Below are positions 9,597 to 18,084 of a stretch of 45,992 bases of DNA, piece after piece. The notes under the pieces are model-generated. The model was not told the origin of the DNA, made no database searches, and was given only the letters and a program-made list of their open reading frames with translations. Position numbers and translations under genes: made by a program. How positions within the stretch are numbered: the stretch's first letter is position 1; every line of letters begins with the position of its first letter. The DNA lies in NCBI GenBank assembly GCA_024709165.1, contig JANJXF010000053.1, positions 1 through 45,992 on the forward strand. The letters are read 5' to 3'. The DNA comes from Thiobacillus sp. (GTDB taxonomy: Bacteria; Pseudomonadota; Gammaproteobacteria; Burkholderiales; Thiobacillaceae).

Positions 9597-9727
9597 CGGA
9601 TTCCCCCTTGCGCATTTTCAAGTATGCGCCGGGTGACCCTCACTGGCAAAGCGCCGCTCAGTGGCAGAACCGGGCCAGAACACCAGGCAGGGACTGCGTG
9701 CCGACCGGATGGGCGGCACGCGAAAGA

Positions 9728-11341
9728 TCATCCCAATAATTGCCCGTGCTCCCGCGTGTCGTGGAAGGCGACCTTGGGCCAACGTTCCTGCGCCAGCTGG
9801 AGGTTGACGCGGGTGTCGGCCAGATACACCAGGTTGCCGTCGACGTCCTTCGCCAGCCGCAATGAATTCGCCTTGCTGAACTCGGCGAGATGCGGGGCGT
9901 CGGTGCAGGTGACCCAGCGCGCGGTGTGGATCCCGGCGTTCTCGAATACGGCGTCGACGCCGTATTCGCTCTTCAGGCGATGGGCGACGATCTCGAATTG
10001 CAGCGGGCCGACCGCGCCGATCAGCAGCGTGTTGTCGGCGAAGGGTTCGAACACCTGCACCGCACCTTCCTCGCCGAGTTCCAGCAGGCCCTTGTTCAGT
10101 TGCTTGGCGCGCAAGGGATCCTTCAGGCGCGGCTTGGAGAACAGTTCCGGTGCGAAGTAGGGGATGCCCTTGAACTGCAGCGCCTCGCCCTCGGTGAGCG
10201 TGTCGCCGATCTGCAGCTGGCCATGGTTGTGGATGCCGATGATGTCGCCGGCGACGGCGTCGTCCGAGCGCTGCCGCTCGTTGGCCATGAACACCACGGC
10301 GTTGGCGATTTTCATGTCCTTGCCGGTGCGGCGGTGGCGTACCTTCATACCGGGGCTGTAGCGGCCGGAACAGACGCGGAAGAACGCAATGCGGTCGCGA
10401 TGCTGCGGGTCCATGTTGGCCTGGATCTTGAACACGAAGCCGGTGAATTTCGGCTCGGTAGGGTCGACCGTGCGTTCGACCGCCTCGCGTGGCTGCGGCG
10501 GCGGCGCCCAGTCCGCCAGCGCACGCAGCACTTCGCGCACGCCGAAGTTGTTGACGCCGGAGCCGAAGAACACGGGGGTCTGCTTGCCCCTGAGAAAGTC
10601 ATCGAGCTGGAAGCTGGCGCCGGCGCCACGCACGAGCTCGATCTCGGACAGCAAGGCATCGGCTTCGAGCGGAAACAGCTCGCGCAGCCGGGTGTCGCCC
10701 AGTCCCTGCAGCGATTCGAATGCCTGGCTGGCATTTTCCTCGCCGGCCTTGAAGCGCAGGACCTCGTCGTGAAGGAGGTGATACACGCCGTGGAAGCGCT
10801 TGCCCATGCCGATCGGCCAGGTTACCGGTGCGCAGTGGATCTTCAGGATCGACTCGATTTCGTCGAGCAGTTCCAGCGGCTCGCGCACCTCGCGGTCGAG
10901 CTTGTTGATGAAGGTGATGATGGGTGTGTCGCGCAGGCGGCACACTTCCAGCAGCTTGATGGTCTGTTCTTCGACACCCTTGGCGGCATCGACCACCATG
11001 ATGGCAGCGTCGACCGCGGTGAGCACACGGTAGGTGTCCTCCGAGAAGTCCTTGTGGCCGGGGGTGTCGAGCAGGTTGAACACGCAATCGCCGTAGGAGA
11101 ATTGCATGACGGAAGAAGCGACCGAGATGCCGCGTTCCTGTTCAACCGCCATCCAGTCGGAGGTGGCGAACTTGCCGCTCTTCTTCGCCTTCACGGTACC
11201 GGCCATCTGGATCGCGCCGCCGAACAGCAGCAGCTTTTCGGTCAATGTCGTCTTGCCGGCGTCGGGGTGGGCAATGATCGCGAAGGTGCGGCGTTTGGCG
11301 ACGTCGCGCGCCAGGGCAGAGGTGGCGGGCGTGGAATCCAT
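9728..11341 (-). CDS. prfC: Peptide chain release factor 3 (RF3)
   Basis: A 537-residue translational GTPase that recycles RF1/RF2 from the ribosome. G1 is [10 protein letters not shown]3 is [14 protein letters not shown] and G4 is NKLDR, followed by the RF3-specific insert and C-terminal domains ([20 protein letters not shown]). ATG 11341 was chosen since [20 protein letters not shown] has the usual short leader before the G-domain; the open frame extends 52 codons upstream without family similarity. Monocistronic. A stem GCGTGCCG/CGGCACGC at 9698-9723 lies just downstream of the stop but has no T run. Confidence 0.96.
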   Translation of the reverse strand: MDSTPATSALARDVAKRRTFAIIAHPDAGKTTLTEKLLLFGGAIQMAGTVKAKKSGKFATSDWMAVEQERGISVASSVMQFSYGDCVFNLLDTPGHKDFSEDTYRVLTAVDAAIMVVDAAKGVEEQTIKLLEVCRLRDTPIITFINKLDREVREPLELLDEIESILKIHCAPVTWPIGMGKRFHGVYHLLHDEVLRFKAGEENASQAFESLQGLGDTRLRELFPLEADALLSEIELVRGAGASFQLDDFLRGKQTPVFFGSGVNNFGVREVLRALADWAPPPQPREAVERTVDPTEPKFTGFVFKIQANMDPQHRDRIAFFRVCSGRYSPGMKVRHRRTGKDMKIANAVVFMANERQRSDDAVAGDIIGIHNHGQLQIGDTLTEGEALQFKGIPYFAPELFSKPRLKDPLRAKQLNKGLLELGEEGAVQVFEPFADNTLLIGAVGPLQFEIVAHRLKSEYGVDAVFENAGIHTARWVTCTDAPHLAEFSKANSLRLAKDVDGNLVYLADTRVNLQLAQERWPKVAFHDTREHGQLLG

Positions 11342-11523
11342 GAAAACGGAGTGGGATTGAGCAACCTGCAATTCTAACCCGGATTCTTCGTCCGCTATGG
11401 CAGGGGATCCGCTTGCCGGCGCAACGGAGTCCCTACGACAGGTTGCGAGAGGGAAGGGCGCACGCTCCGGTACGCGAAGCCGGGCACGGCGCCGCACCCA
11501 TGTGTTGGTGGGTTGCGGGCGTG
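11342..11523. other. Intergenic region upstream of prfC, nothing recognised
   Basis: These 182 bases separate the prfC start from the end of the tiny exported protein. They must carry the prfC promoter, but no convincing -35/-10 pair, hairpin or repeat was recognised. Confidence 0.5.
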
Positions 11524-11718
11524 TCAGGCCTCGGCGCCGACCCGGTCCCAGGCCACGCGTATCACTTCGGATACCGGTGCCGGCTGCGTCTGAACGGTCG
11601 CGGTCGAAGCAGGAACTGCAGGGGCCGGTGCAGCCTGCACCAGGCTGGCGCCGCAGATCGACAGCACGCCTGCCAGCATCGCGCGTCTCGTTCGCAGGAG
11701 GGTTTTCATGCGTTTCAT
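11524..11718 (-). CDS. Tiny exported protein downstream of the XRE regulator
   Basis: A 64-residue product with a clear signal peptide: basic start [12 protein letters not shown], hydrophobic core [14 protein letters not shown], and a likely cleavage after VQA (residue 29). The mature part would be about 35 residues, rich in Ala, Pro and Val and ending [22 protein letters not shown] site precedes ATG 11718; an internal ATG at 11709 is possible. It begins 16 bases after the regulator stop on the same strand, so the two are probably co-transcribed. No family was recognised. It may be a regulatory peptide, or simply a small secreted protein or truncated gene. Confidence 0.55.
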   Translation of the reverse strand: MKRMKTLLRTRRAMLAGVLSICGASLVQAAPAPAVPASTATVQTQPAPVSEVIRVAWDRVGAEA

Positions 11719-11734
11719 GGTGGGTTCCCCTCGC

Positions 11735-12571
11735 TCAGTTGCGCGTCACGGTGTCGTCGAACACCGGGCGCGCAGCCTCGAAGCTTGCTTCCGTGCGGAT
11801 GCGGTGACGCACCGGCGCGACGCCCAGCAGATCCGCCAACGTTTGTGCCAGGCGGAACACATCCACCGCCTCGAGTGTCGCGCGGCAGGCCACCTCCAAC
11901 GCGTTCCACAGGTACGCGGGCTGGCGGTCGCGCTCGTACAGGCGTTCGCAGGCGCGCATCAGGTTTCCACCCTGTTGCCGGCGCGCCTCGCCGGCCGGCA
12001 GGTTCAGCAGATCCTCGAACTGGCTGCCCAGAATCTCGTTCTCGATCGCCGCCGACAGGCGACTGTCGTTGCCGGTCAGCGCTTCCAGCGCCGCGGCGGA
12101 CAGGCTGCGCGCCCGCGGTGAACCCGGCTCGCCGATACTGTAGGCAAGACTCGCCCAGTGCAGCAGGCGCGCGCGGCCCGGATCGTCGGTGGGCATCGTG
12201 CCGATCAGGTACTCTGCCAACGCCTGCGCGCTGTCGTCCTTGCTCGCGCCCATCAGGTCGTACAACGCCTTGATGTAGGGGGGGCAGGGGTCGAGCAGCG
12301 TGACGTGCGCCTTGATCCACAGCTCGCGCTCGATATCGCGCAGGCGCGCCTGGTTGTGGTCCGCAATCGCCTTGACGCTGCGGGGATTTTCCCAGTTCTG
12401 CACCGTTGTCACCGAAACGCTGGCCATCGCCGCCAGTGCTTCCTGCGACACCCGGTAACGCCGACGCAGACAAAAGATCCAGTCCGCTTCGAATTCGCGC
12501 TGGCTGGCATAGCGGCGGACCGGATTGATCTGCCGGGCGTATTCGCTCCATTTGTTCTGCAAGTAAGACAT
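11735..12571 (-). CDS. XRE-type helix-turn-helix regulator with helical C-terminal domain
   Basis: A 278-residue cytoplasmic protein. Residues about 25-65 contain a helix-turn-helix of the XRE/Cro kind: RRRYRVSQEALAAMASVSVT followed by VQNWENPRS, where QNWENPRS matches the usual recognition-helix end. The remaining 210 residues are predicted almost all alpha-helical, with repeated Ala/Leu-rich helices (for example ARLLHWASLAYSIG and LSAAALEALTG), reminiscent of a TPR-like sensor domain. An AGGGAG site lies 7 bases before ATG 12571. A 13-base palindrome lies 72 bases upstream of the start codon. The target and ligand are unknown. Confidence 0.75.
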   Translation of the reverse strand: MSYLQNKWSEYARQINPVRRYASQREFEADWIFCLRRRYRVSQEALAAMASVSVTTVQNWENPRSVKAIADHNQARLRDIERELWIKAHVTLLDPCPPYIKALYDLMGASKDDSAQALAEYLIGTMPTDDPGRARLLHWASLAYSIGEPGSPRARSLSAAALEALTGNDSRLSAAIENEILGSQFEDLLNLPAGEARRQQGGNLMRACERLYERDRQPAYLWNALEVACRATLEAVDVFRLAQTLADLLGVAPVRHRIRTEASFEAARPVFDDTVTRN

Positions 12572-12643
12572 GGGTACTCCCTGAAAACGTGCCCGCAGCG
12601 CGGAACGATGGCTGAAGCGTAGCGGATCCGCCGCACAAATCCA

Positions 12644-12656
12644 CCAACCTGGTTGG
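12644..12656. promoter_or_regulatory. Palindromic operator candidate CCAACC-T-GGTTGG
   Basis: A perfect 6-1-6 palindrome, CCAACC (12644-12649) and GGTTGG (12651-12656), lies 72 bases upstream of the XRE-type regulator start. Short palindromes of this size are typical XRE-family operators, so autoregulation is plausible. A chance occurrence cannot be excluded in GC-rich DNA. Confidence 0.35.
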
Positions 12657-12815
12657 GGCTTGGCCGCACGCGCGTGTGCAGGGGTTTACGGCCAGCGGAG
12701 GCCGGGCTTGAGCGGCAGGGGGTGCGCGAAGATGGCGTGCCCGAAGTGATCGAGATTCTGATCTCGTTTGGCTGGCCGGTCGAATTATCACTCCATTTCC
12801 CATATGGTGCCCGGC

Positions 12816-12995
12816 ATGGCCTCGAAGTCCTTGCTTCAGCAAAATCCCCATCTGCGCAATGCGCAGGACTGCCAGTGCGTCCTGCGTGCGAACGCCCTCT
12901 CTTCGATGGCGATCGAAGGCGTGAAGAAAGCGGCAGAGCGCGCACTTCCGCCTGCCCGGGTCAAGCAGGCAACCCCTCTGGCCAAGACCCGCTAA
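12816..12995 (+). CDS. Possible 59-residue cytoplasmic protein, unknown
   Basis: A short frame starting MASKSLLQQNPHLRN and continuing with a segment SSMAIEGVKKAAERAL. The pattern of a polar N-terminus with NPHLRN and a following AIEG helix recalls small conserved proteins often annotated hypothetical near toxin-antitoxin loci, but this is only an impression. In-frame ATGs at 12768 and 12804 are further options; no strong ribosome site is seen at any. It may be a remnant in the gene-poor accessory stretch. Confidence 0.35.
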   Translation: MASKSLLQQNPHLRNAQDCQCVLRANALSSMAIEGVKKAAERALPPARVKQATPLAKTR

Positions 12996-13112
12996 CCGTT
13001 GGCCTGAACCACCCGTCTGAAAACCGCCTGCATCGGCGTGTGGCGCCTGGCGAGGCCGGCCTGCACGGCTCGAACCGGCCTTCGGTGAGGTGGTCTGTGT
13101 CGTAGCGCGACG

Positions 13113-14093
13113 TCATAGATAGCCTGGCATCAAGTCCACCCGGAACACCTGGTCCGGCTCGTTCGTGCCCGTCGCATTCTGCCGAATCGTCATCACGCGC
13201 CCGTCGTTCTCGCAAAGCAGCGTGACTGGCCACCTGTAGAACTGGTGGCTCGCCAGAACCTTGTCTTGGGTGTCGCCGCTGTTCAGCAGGTGGTCGCCCT
13301 TCATTTCCGCAAGCAGCAAGCCGTCGCCAACGTTACGGCCCTTCACCTTCACCACGAAATCCGGGAAATACTGCGCGCCGTTGGGCAGGATCAGTCCAAC
13401 CGACCAGGGCTTGCGGGGCTCGTTGCGGTGCCACCATTCCACTGTGCCGGACAGGTCGCTGTCCAGCATCTCGGCAAACGTGACTTCGTCGCGGTTGAGG
13501 TCGGCGGGCATCACCCCATAGACGTTGAGGCGCGACGTACGCGCGCCCGGCGCCAGCTCGACGAAATCCGGCAATGGCCGGGCATCGGTCAGCTCGGCGT
13601 ACTTTGCCGCACACTGGCGCGCCGCCAGCCGCACCAGATTGGGAAACGCCACTAGGATCAAATCCAGCGCACGTTCCAGATGTTCGGCATCGTAATCCAG
13701 GCCGCGCGTGTCGTATTCCGACTTCAGGCGCTTGATCAGCGCCGCATGCAGTTCGCGCGGGTCGAGATAATCCGGCTCGAACAGCACCCGCTGCGCACGG
13801 CGGGCGATTTCGACCGCGGACAGCCCGGCCTGATAGGCCGTATCGGACACCGCACGGGTAAAAATCTCCTCTTCCCGCCGCACCACCGTCATCTTCGCGC
13901 GCAGGCCCGCCGCCAGCTCCTTGTCGCCGATGGCGATCGTCGCGCCGATGCAGGCCAGCAAATCATCGGTGCCGATCGGCAGGCGCTCCGTCTTGAAACG
14001 GATGCCCGGCACCTTGAGTGGGAAGCGCACCGTGCCGGGAAGTTTGGCGCGGGCTCCCGACTGTATTCTTCGTATTTGTCTCGCATGATGCAT
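13113..14093 (-). pseudogene. C-terminal remnant of a DEAD/DEAH helicase-nuclease (type III Res-like)
   Basis: The 326-codon open frame encodes only the end of a large restriction or helicase protein. A PD-(D/E)XK-type nuclease signature is visible: YFPDFVVKVKGR followed by LLLAEMKGDHLL. The closing segment EPDQVFRVDLMPGYL is typical of such C-termini. No helicase motifs (Walker A, DEAD) remain, whereas related proteins are about 850-1000 residues. The first 35-40 codons do not look like family sequence; in another frame on the same strand 14086 downward reads MRDKYEEYSREP, hinting at a frameshift at the truncation point. It lies just downstream of the 3' end of tRNA-Arg, a classical integration site, so I regard it as the scar of a lost defence island. 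Confidence 0.7.
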
Positions 14094-14153
14094 GCGATTC
14101 TAGGGGGAATTCCCTCGACCGGATAGGGACGCTGGAAGCGGTGGGGACTTGTT

Positions 14154-14179
14154 CGGCCCGCTCTTGCTTGCGCGGGCCG
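14154..14179. repeat. Inverted repeat between tRNA-Arg and the restriction remnant
   Basis: CGGCCCGC (14154-14161) and GCGGGCCG (14172-14179) form an exact 8-bp stem with a 10-base loop. There is no T run next to it. It may be a secondary transcript-end structure or part of an island boundary. Confidence 0.4.
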
Positions 14180-14202
14180 GCGCCGTGATTCGACTGTGCT
14201 GC

Positions 14203-14239
14203 CCGAAAACGAGAAGGGGCCAGCGTTTGCTGGCCCCTT
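14203..14239 (-). terminator. Terminator of tRNA-Arg
   Basis: AAGGGGCCAGC (14214-14224) and GCTGGCCCCTT (14229-14239) form a perfect 11-bp stem with a GTTT loop. On the minus strand it is followed by CTCGTTTTCG, a short T run. It begins 5 bases after the encoded CCA of tRNA-Arg. Confidence 0.75.
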
Positions 14240-14243
14240 GAAT

Positions 14244-14320
14244 TGGCGCGCCCGAAGAGATTCGAACTCCTGACCCCTTGGTTCGTAGCCAAGTACTCTA
14301 TCCAGCTGAGCTACGGGCGC
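14244..14320 (-). tRNA. tRNA-Arg (anticodon ACG)
   Basis: A 77-base cloverleaf on the minus strand. The acceptor arm GCGCCCG pairs with CGGGCGC and is followed by G and an encoded CCA (14246-14244). The D-arm AGCTCAGCTGGATAGAGT, the anticodon arm CTTGG-CTACGAA-CCAAG with ACG at the centre (decoding CGN, with inosine at the first position), and a T-arm with GTTCGAATC are all present. Its 3' side borders a restriction remnant. Confidence 0.97.
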
Positions 14321-14377
14321 TTTGAAGGTTGCGCATTATACGCAGTTTTTGCGCTGCTGCCACCCATTGAAGTGAAC

Positions 14378-14396
14378 TGGCGGAGGCGGAGGGATT
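14378..14396. repeat. Partial copy of the tRNA-Ser 3' end (18 of 19 bases)
   Basis: TGGCGGAGGCGGAGGGATT at 14378-14396 matches 14559-14577, the 3' terminus of tRNA-Ser(GCT) read on the plus strand, with one mismatch. The copies are direct repeats 181 bases apart. This is either an old att-like duplication or the remains of a second tRNA gene. Confidence 0.6.
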
Positions 14397-14400
14397 GTTC

Positions 14401-14425
14401 GGATTCGCGTTGCCTCCGCGAATCC
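14401..14425. repeat. Hairpin in the inter-tRNA region
   Basis: GGATTCGCG (14401-14409) and CGCGAATCC (14417-14425) are exact inverted repeats with a 7-base loop. They follow the partial tRNA-Ser copy directly. No other gene or motif was recognised in the 238 bases between the two tRNA genes. Confidence 0.45.
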
Positions 14426-14522
14426 TCATCCCTCGCATCGCTCGGGACCGCCCTGCGGGCGTCTTTTGCGAGCCGGGCTCGCTCACCGAACCCTGAGGGG
14501 TCTTACCCTCGAATCTCACCGA

Positions 14523-14558
14523 CCAATTTGGCAAAACCCCTGTGGGGCTTTCCCAAAT
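14523..14558 (-). terminator. Nested hairpin terminator after tRNA-Ser
   Basis: On the minus strand AAGCCCC-ACA-GGGGTTTT forms a short stem followed by T bases. It is nested within a longer inverted repeat, CCAATTTGG (14523-14531) and CCAAATTGG (14553-14561), whose distal part overlaps the tRNA CCA end. Confidence 0.6.
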
Positions 14559-14652
14559 TGGCGGAGACGGAGGGATTCGAACCCTCGATGCAGGTTTAAG
14601 CCCGCATGCTCCCTTAGCAGGGGAGTACCTTCAACCTCTCGGCCACGTCTCC
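14559..14652 (-). tRNA. tRNA-Ser (anticodon GCT)
   Basis: A 94-base class II tRNA on the minus strand with a long variable arm. The acceptor GGAGACG pairs with CGTCTCC, followed by discriminator G and encoded CCA. The anticodon arm reads CTCCC-CTGCTAA-GGGAG with GCT (codons AGU/AGC), the variable arm is GCATGCGGGCTTAAACCTGC, and the T-arm contains GGTTCGAATCCC. It lies 43 bases downstream of the lysC stop, on the same strand. Confidence 0.97.
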
Positions 14653-14695
14653 GAACCGCCGCGCATTGTAGCCGAATGCACGGCGTCGCGCCAGC

Positions 14696-15925
14696 TTAGA
14701 CGCCGGTCTTGTCGAGTTCGAAGCCGTGGTGAAGGGCGCGCACGGCGAGTTCCATGTACTTGTCCTCGACGACGACGGAAATCTTGATCTCGGAAGTGGA
14801 GATCATCTGCAGGTTGATGTTCTCCTTCGACAGCATCTCGAACATCTTGCGTGCGACACCGACGTGGGAGCGCATGCCGACACCGACGATCGACACCTTG
14901 GCGATTTTGTCATCACCCGTGACCGTGCGTGCGCCGATGGCGGCAGCGTGGGCCTTGACGATGTCGAGTGCCTTGTTGAAATCGTTGCGATGGACGGTGA
15001 AGGTGAAGTCGGTGGTGTTCTCGTGGCCGACGTTCTGCACGATCATGTCGACGTCGATGTTGGCGTCGGCGACCGGCCCCAGAATCTTGTAGGCCACACC
15101 GGGCTGGTCGGGCACGCCGACCACGGTGATTTTGGCTTCGTCGCGGTTGAAGGCGATGCCGGAGATGACGGGTTGTTCCATGCTGTCGTTTTCCTCGAAA
15201 GTGATGAGCGTGCCGTCGCCTTCGTCCTGAAAGCTCGACAGTACCCGCAGTTTGACCTCGTACTTGCCGGCGAACTCGACCGCGCGGATTTGCAGCACCT
15301 TGGATCCGAGGCTTGCCATTTCCAGCATTTCCTCGAAGGTGACGGTCTTGAGGCGTCTGGCCTCGGGAACGATGCGTGGATCGGTGGTGTAGACGCCGTC
15401 CACGTCGGTATAGATCTGGCACTCGTCGGCCTTGAGCGCGGCGGCCAGCGCGACGCCGGTGGTGTCGGAGCCGCCGCGTCCGAGCGTGGTGATGTTGCCG
15501 TCGGCGTCGACGCCCTGGAAGCCGGCAACGACGACGACGTGGCCGCTGTCCAGATCGCGCCGCATGTTGCCCTCGTCGATGCTGAGGATGCGCGCCTTGG
15601 TGAAGGCGTTGTCGGTGAGGATGCGCACCTGGCCGCCGGTGTAGCTCCTTGCCTTGAGACCGAGGTCCTTCAGCGCCATCGCCAGCAGGGAGATCGTGAC
15701 CTGCTCGCCGGTGGCGACCAGCATGTCGAGTTCGCGCGGGTCGGGCCGTGCCTGGATGTCCTTGGCCAGGGCGATCAGGCGGTTGGTCTCGCCGGACATG
15801 GCCGAGAGCACGACGACGACCTGATGTCCGAGCATCTTGAATTTGGCGACGCGTTCCGCGACGGCGCGGATACGTTCGACGTTGGCGACCGAGGTGCCGC
15901 CGTATTTTTGTACGATGAGGGCCAT
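14696..15925 (-). CDS. lysC: Aspartate kinase
   Basis: A 409-residue enzyme catalysing ATP-dependent phosphorylation of aspartate, the first step to Lys, Thr, Met and diaminopimelate. The kinase domain begins VQKYGGTSVANVERI and contains GRGGSDTTGVALAAALKADE; two ACT domains at about 265-405 (VVGVPDQPGVAYKILGPVA; SIVGVGMRSHVGVARKMF) give feedback control. The length is standard for the class with alpha and beta subunits from one gene. Start ATG 15925. It is followed on the same strand by tRNA-Ser, 43 bases beyond the stop, so read-through is possible. Confidence 0.96.
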   Translation of the reverse strand: MALIVQKYGGTSVANVERIRAVAERVAKFKMLGHQVVVVLSAMSGETNRLIALAKDIQARPDPRELDMLVATGEQVTISLLAMALKDLGLKARSYTGGQVRILTDNAFTKARILSIDEGNMRRDLDSGHVVVVAGFQGVDADGNITTLGRGGSDTTGVALAAALKADECQIYTDVDGVYTTDPRIVPEARRLKTVTFEEMLEMASLGSKVLQIRAVEFAGKYEVKLRVLSSFQDEGDGTLITFEENDSMEQPVISGIAFNRDEAKITVVGVPDQPGVAYKILGPVADANIDVDMIVQNVGHENTTDFTFTVHRNDFNKALDIVKAHAAAIGARTVTGDDKIAKVSIVGVGMRSHVGVARKMFEMLSKENINLQMISTSEIKISVVVEDKYMELAVRALHHGFELDKTGV

Positions 15926-15976
15926 GTTGGGAGCTGGGGCAGGGGAATCGGGACTGAAACGTGTAAGTTTAAGGGA

Positions 15977-17275
15977 TCAGCGCTCGAAAAGCGCAATCGA
16001 CTCGACGTGGGCGGTGTGCGGGAACATGTTGACGACGCCGGCGGCTTGCAGACGGTAGCCTTTCACGTGCACCAGCACCTCGGTGTCGCGCGCCAGCGTC
16101 GCCGGGTCGCAGGAAACATAGACGATGCGGCGTGGCGTTCCCGATTCCGGTACCGACTTCACGAGTTCGATGGCACCGGAACGAGGCGGATCGATGAGGA
16201 GTTTGTCGAAATGCCCGAGCGCGACGAATTTCTCCGGCGTCATCTCGAACAGGTTGTCGACCTCGAACCTTGCGTTGGACAGATCGTTGCGCGTGGCGTT
16301 GTCGCGCGCGCGGACGACCAGTTCGCGGCTGCCTTCGATGCCGAGTACGTCGGCGCCGTGGCGCGCGATCGGCAGCGTGAAATTGCCCAGACCGCAGAAC
16401 AGGTCGGCGATGCCCTCGCCCGGCTGCGGATCGAGCAGGCGCAACGCACGGCTCACCAGGGCGCGGTTCATCGCGGCGTTGACCTGGGTGAATTCGGTCG
16501 GGCGAAACGGCATGACCAGACCGAATTCGGGCAGGCGATAGCTGAGCTCGGGCGCGATGTCGGGCCAGAACGGGCGTGCGGTGTCCGGGCCTTTTCTCTG
16601 TTCCCAGATCTGCACGCGATGCGCTTCGGCGAACGTGCGCACGTGGGCGGCATCGTCGTCGGTCCAGGGTTCGAGCAGGCGGAACACCAGCACGGCGACG
16701 GCGTCACCCACCGCGACCTCGACCTGCGGAATGCGCTCGGCGTTCGACAGCCTCCCGATCAGTTCGCGCAGCGGCGGGATCAGGGCCGAGACCTCGGGGG
16801 TAAGGACTTCGCAGCTCGCCATGTCGGTGATGTAGCTGGAGCGTTTTTCGCGGAAGCCGACCAGGGCGCCGCCTTTCTTGTCGACCCATCGCGCGGACAG
16901 CCTTGCGCGGTGACGATAGCCCCAGGATGGGCCGTGCAGGGCGGGGAGGATGACCTCGGGGCGCACCTTGCCGATGCGTGCAAGGTTTTCCTCCAGCACG
17001 CGCTGCTTGACGGCGACCTGGGCGCTGGCGTCCAGGTGCTGCATCGAGCAGCCACCGCAGTGGCCAAAATATTTGCAGCGCGGCTCTGCCCGCTGGGCGC
17101 TGGCCTTGAGGATGGCGAGCGCGTTGGCGGAGTTGTACTTGGCGTGCTTGCGATAGACGGCGATCTCGGCACGCTCGCCAGGCAGCGCGCCGTCGACGAA
17201 AGTCACTTTGCCGTCGATGCGTGCGACGCCATGGCCCTCGTGGTCGAGGGAGAGGATGTCGACGGTGTGGATCAT
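15977..17275 (-). CDS. rlmD: 23S rRNA (uracil-1939-C5)-methyltransferase
   Basis: A 432-residue SAM-dependent methyltransferase with an N-terminal TRAM-like segment (about 1-55), a 4Fe-4S cluster motif [10 protein letters not shown] (Cys67, Cys73, Cys76, with a fourth Cys probably near 153, ASCEVL), the SAM site [22 protein letters not shown], and the catalytic cysteine in [15 protein letters not shown] 17275 overlaps the stop of the upstream exonuclease gene by ATGA, so translation is coupled; a longer frame upstream is antisense-like noise. RlmC and TrmA are paralogues, but the Fe-S motif with TRAM favours RlmD. Confidence 0.93.
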   Translation of the reverse strand: MIHTVDILSLDHEGHGVARIDGKVTFVDGALPGERAEIAVYRKHAKYNSANALAILKASAQRAEPRCKYFGHCGGCSMQHLDASAQVAVKQRVLEENLARIGKVRPEVILPALHGPSWGYRHRARLSARWVDKKGGALVGFREKRSSYITDMASCEVLTPEVSALIPPLRELIGRLSNAERIPQVEVAVGDAVAVLVFRLLEPWTDDDAAHVRTFAEAHRVQIWEQRKGPDTARPFWPDIAPELSYRLPEFGLVMPFRPTEFTQVNAAMNRALVSRALRLLDPQPGEGIADLFCGLGNFTLPIARHGADVLGIEGSRELVVRARDNATRNDLSNARFEVDNLFEMTPEKFVALGHFDKLLIDPPRSGAIELVKSVPESGTPRRIVYVSCDPATLARDTEVLVHVKGYRLQAAGVVNMFPHTAHVESIALFER

Positions 17276-18048
17276 GCCCAGGCGGCCAGGAATTCCTGCC
17301 AGTGCGGTGCGGAATGGGCTGCGACGCTGCCGCGCGCAAGCTCGATTTCGTCGGCGTAGGCGGCGTCGTTCAGCGTGCCGCGCATTTTCTGGAAACGCAG
17401 GTAGACGAGCCAGGTGTTCATGACGTCGGTTTCGCAATAGTTGCGGATGGCGTCGATCTCGCCGTTCTGGAAGGCTTCCAGCACTTTCGAGCCGTCCATT
17501 CCCAGCTTGCCGGGGAAGCCGCACAGCTTGGCCATGTCGTCGAGCGGCGCGTTGGCGCGCGGCTGATACATGGCAAGCACGTCCATGAGGTCGAGATGAC
17601 GGGTGTGGTAGCGCGACAGATAGTTGTTCCACTTGAATTCCTTGTCGTCGTCGCCCCAGTCCCAGTAGCGTGCCGCCGTGATGCCGTGGATCAGGCTGCG
17701 ATAGTGCAGCACCGGCAGGTCGAAGCCGCCGCCGTTCCACGACACGAGTTGCGGCGTGTAGCGCTCGATCCCGTCATAGAAGCGCTGGATCAGTTCCGCC
17801 TCGCCGCTGTCGGGGTCGCCCAGCGACCACACGCGCAACTGGTCGCCGCTTCGCAGCACGCACGAGATTGCGACGATGCGGTGCAGGTGCAGCGGCATGA
17901 AGTCGTTACCGGTCTTCTGGCGGCGCGCCAGTCTGGCCATGTCGGCGAGCTCGGCAGGCGTTAGTGCGGAAGTGTCGATGCCGTTGACCGATGCGAAACC
18001 GGCCAGGTCGGGGACCGTCTCGATGTCGAAAACCAGGGTGGGCTGCAT
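17272..18048 (-). CDS. PolB-type 3'-5' exonuclease (DEDD family)
   Basis: A 258-residue stand-alone 3'-5' exonuclease of the predicted PolB-like family. Metal-binding acidic residues are visible: FDIETVPD (Asp8, Glu10), [15 protein letters not shown], and [11 protein letters not shown] near the end. [12 protein letters not shown] is the family motif between them. ATG 18048 ([11 protein letters not shown]) was chosen since the DIE motif lies close to the start in this family. The stop overlaps the rlmD start. The pairing with rlmD is common in betaproteobacteria as far as I recall. DNA or RNA substrate is unknown. Confidence 0.88.
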   Translation of the reverse strand: MQPTLVFDIETVPDLAGFASVNGIDTSALTPAELADMARLARRQKTGNDFMPLHLHRIVAISCVLRSGDQLRVWSLGDPDSGEAELIQRFYDGIERYTPQLVSWNGGGFDLPVLHYRSLIHGITAARYWDWGDDDKEFKWNNYLSRYHTRHLDLMDVLAMYQPRANAPLDDMAKLCGFPGKLGMDGSKVLEAFQNGEIDAIRNYCETDVMNTWLVYLRFQKMRGTLNDAAYADEIELARGSVAAHSAPHWQEFLAAWA

Positions 18049-18084
18049 GGCGTGGCGATGGACAAAAACCGCCATTTTACGCTG

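Larger units (their letters stand above)
12572..13112. other. Gene-poor accessory stretch between regulator and restriction remnant
   Basis: About 540 bases without a strongly supported gene. It holds the operator-like palindrome and one weak short reading frame (12816-12995). A stem GGCCGG/CCGGCC near 13060-13090 has no T run. The rest looks like decayed DNA in keeping with the adjoining restriction remnant. Confidence 0.5.

Noticed and set aside
9698-9723. Hairpin GCGTGCCG/CGGCACGC after prfC as a terminator
   Set aside because: The stem is good but there is no T run on either side; kept only as a note in the prfC entry.
12653-13105. A 150-codon frame in the gene-poor accessory stretch
   Set aside because: No ribosome site, no recognisable domain, Arg/Gly/Pro-rich composition typical of noncoding GC-rich frames.
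14726-17359. An 877-codon open frame opposite lysC and rlmD
   Set aside because: It is an antisense shadow of well-supported genes in GC-rich DNA; its translation has no domain and follows the mirrored codon pattern. The same applies to the long frame opposite the histidine kinase (36929-39601).
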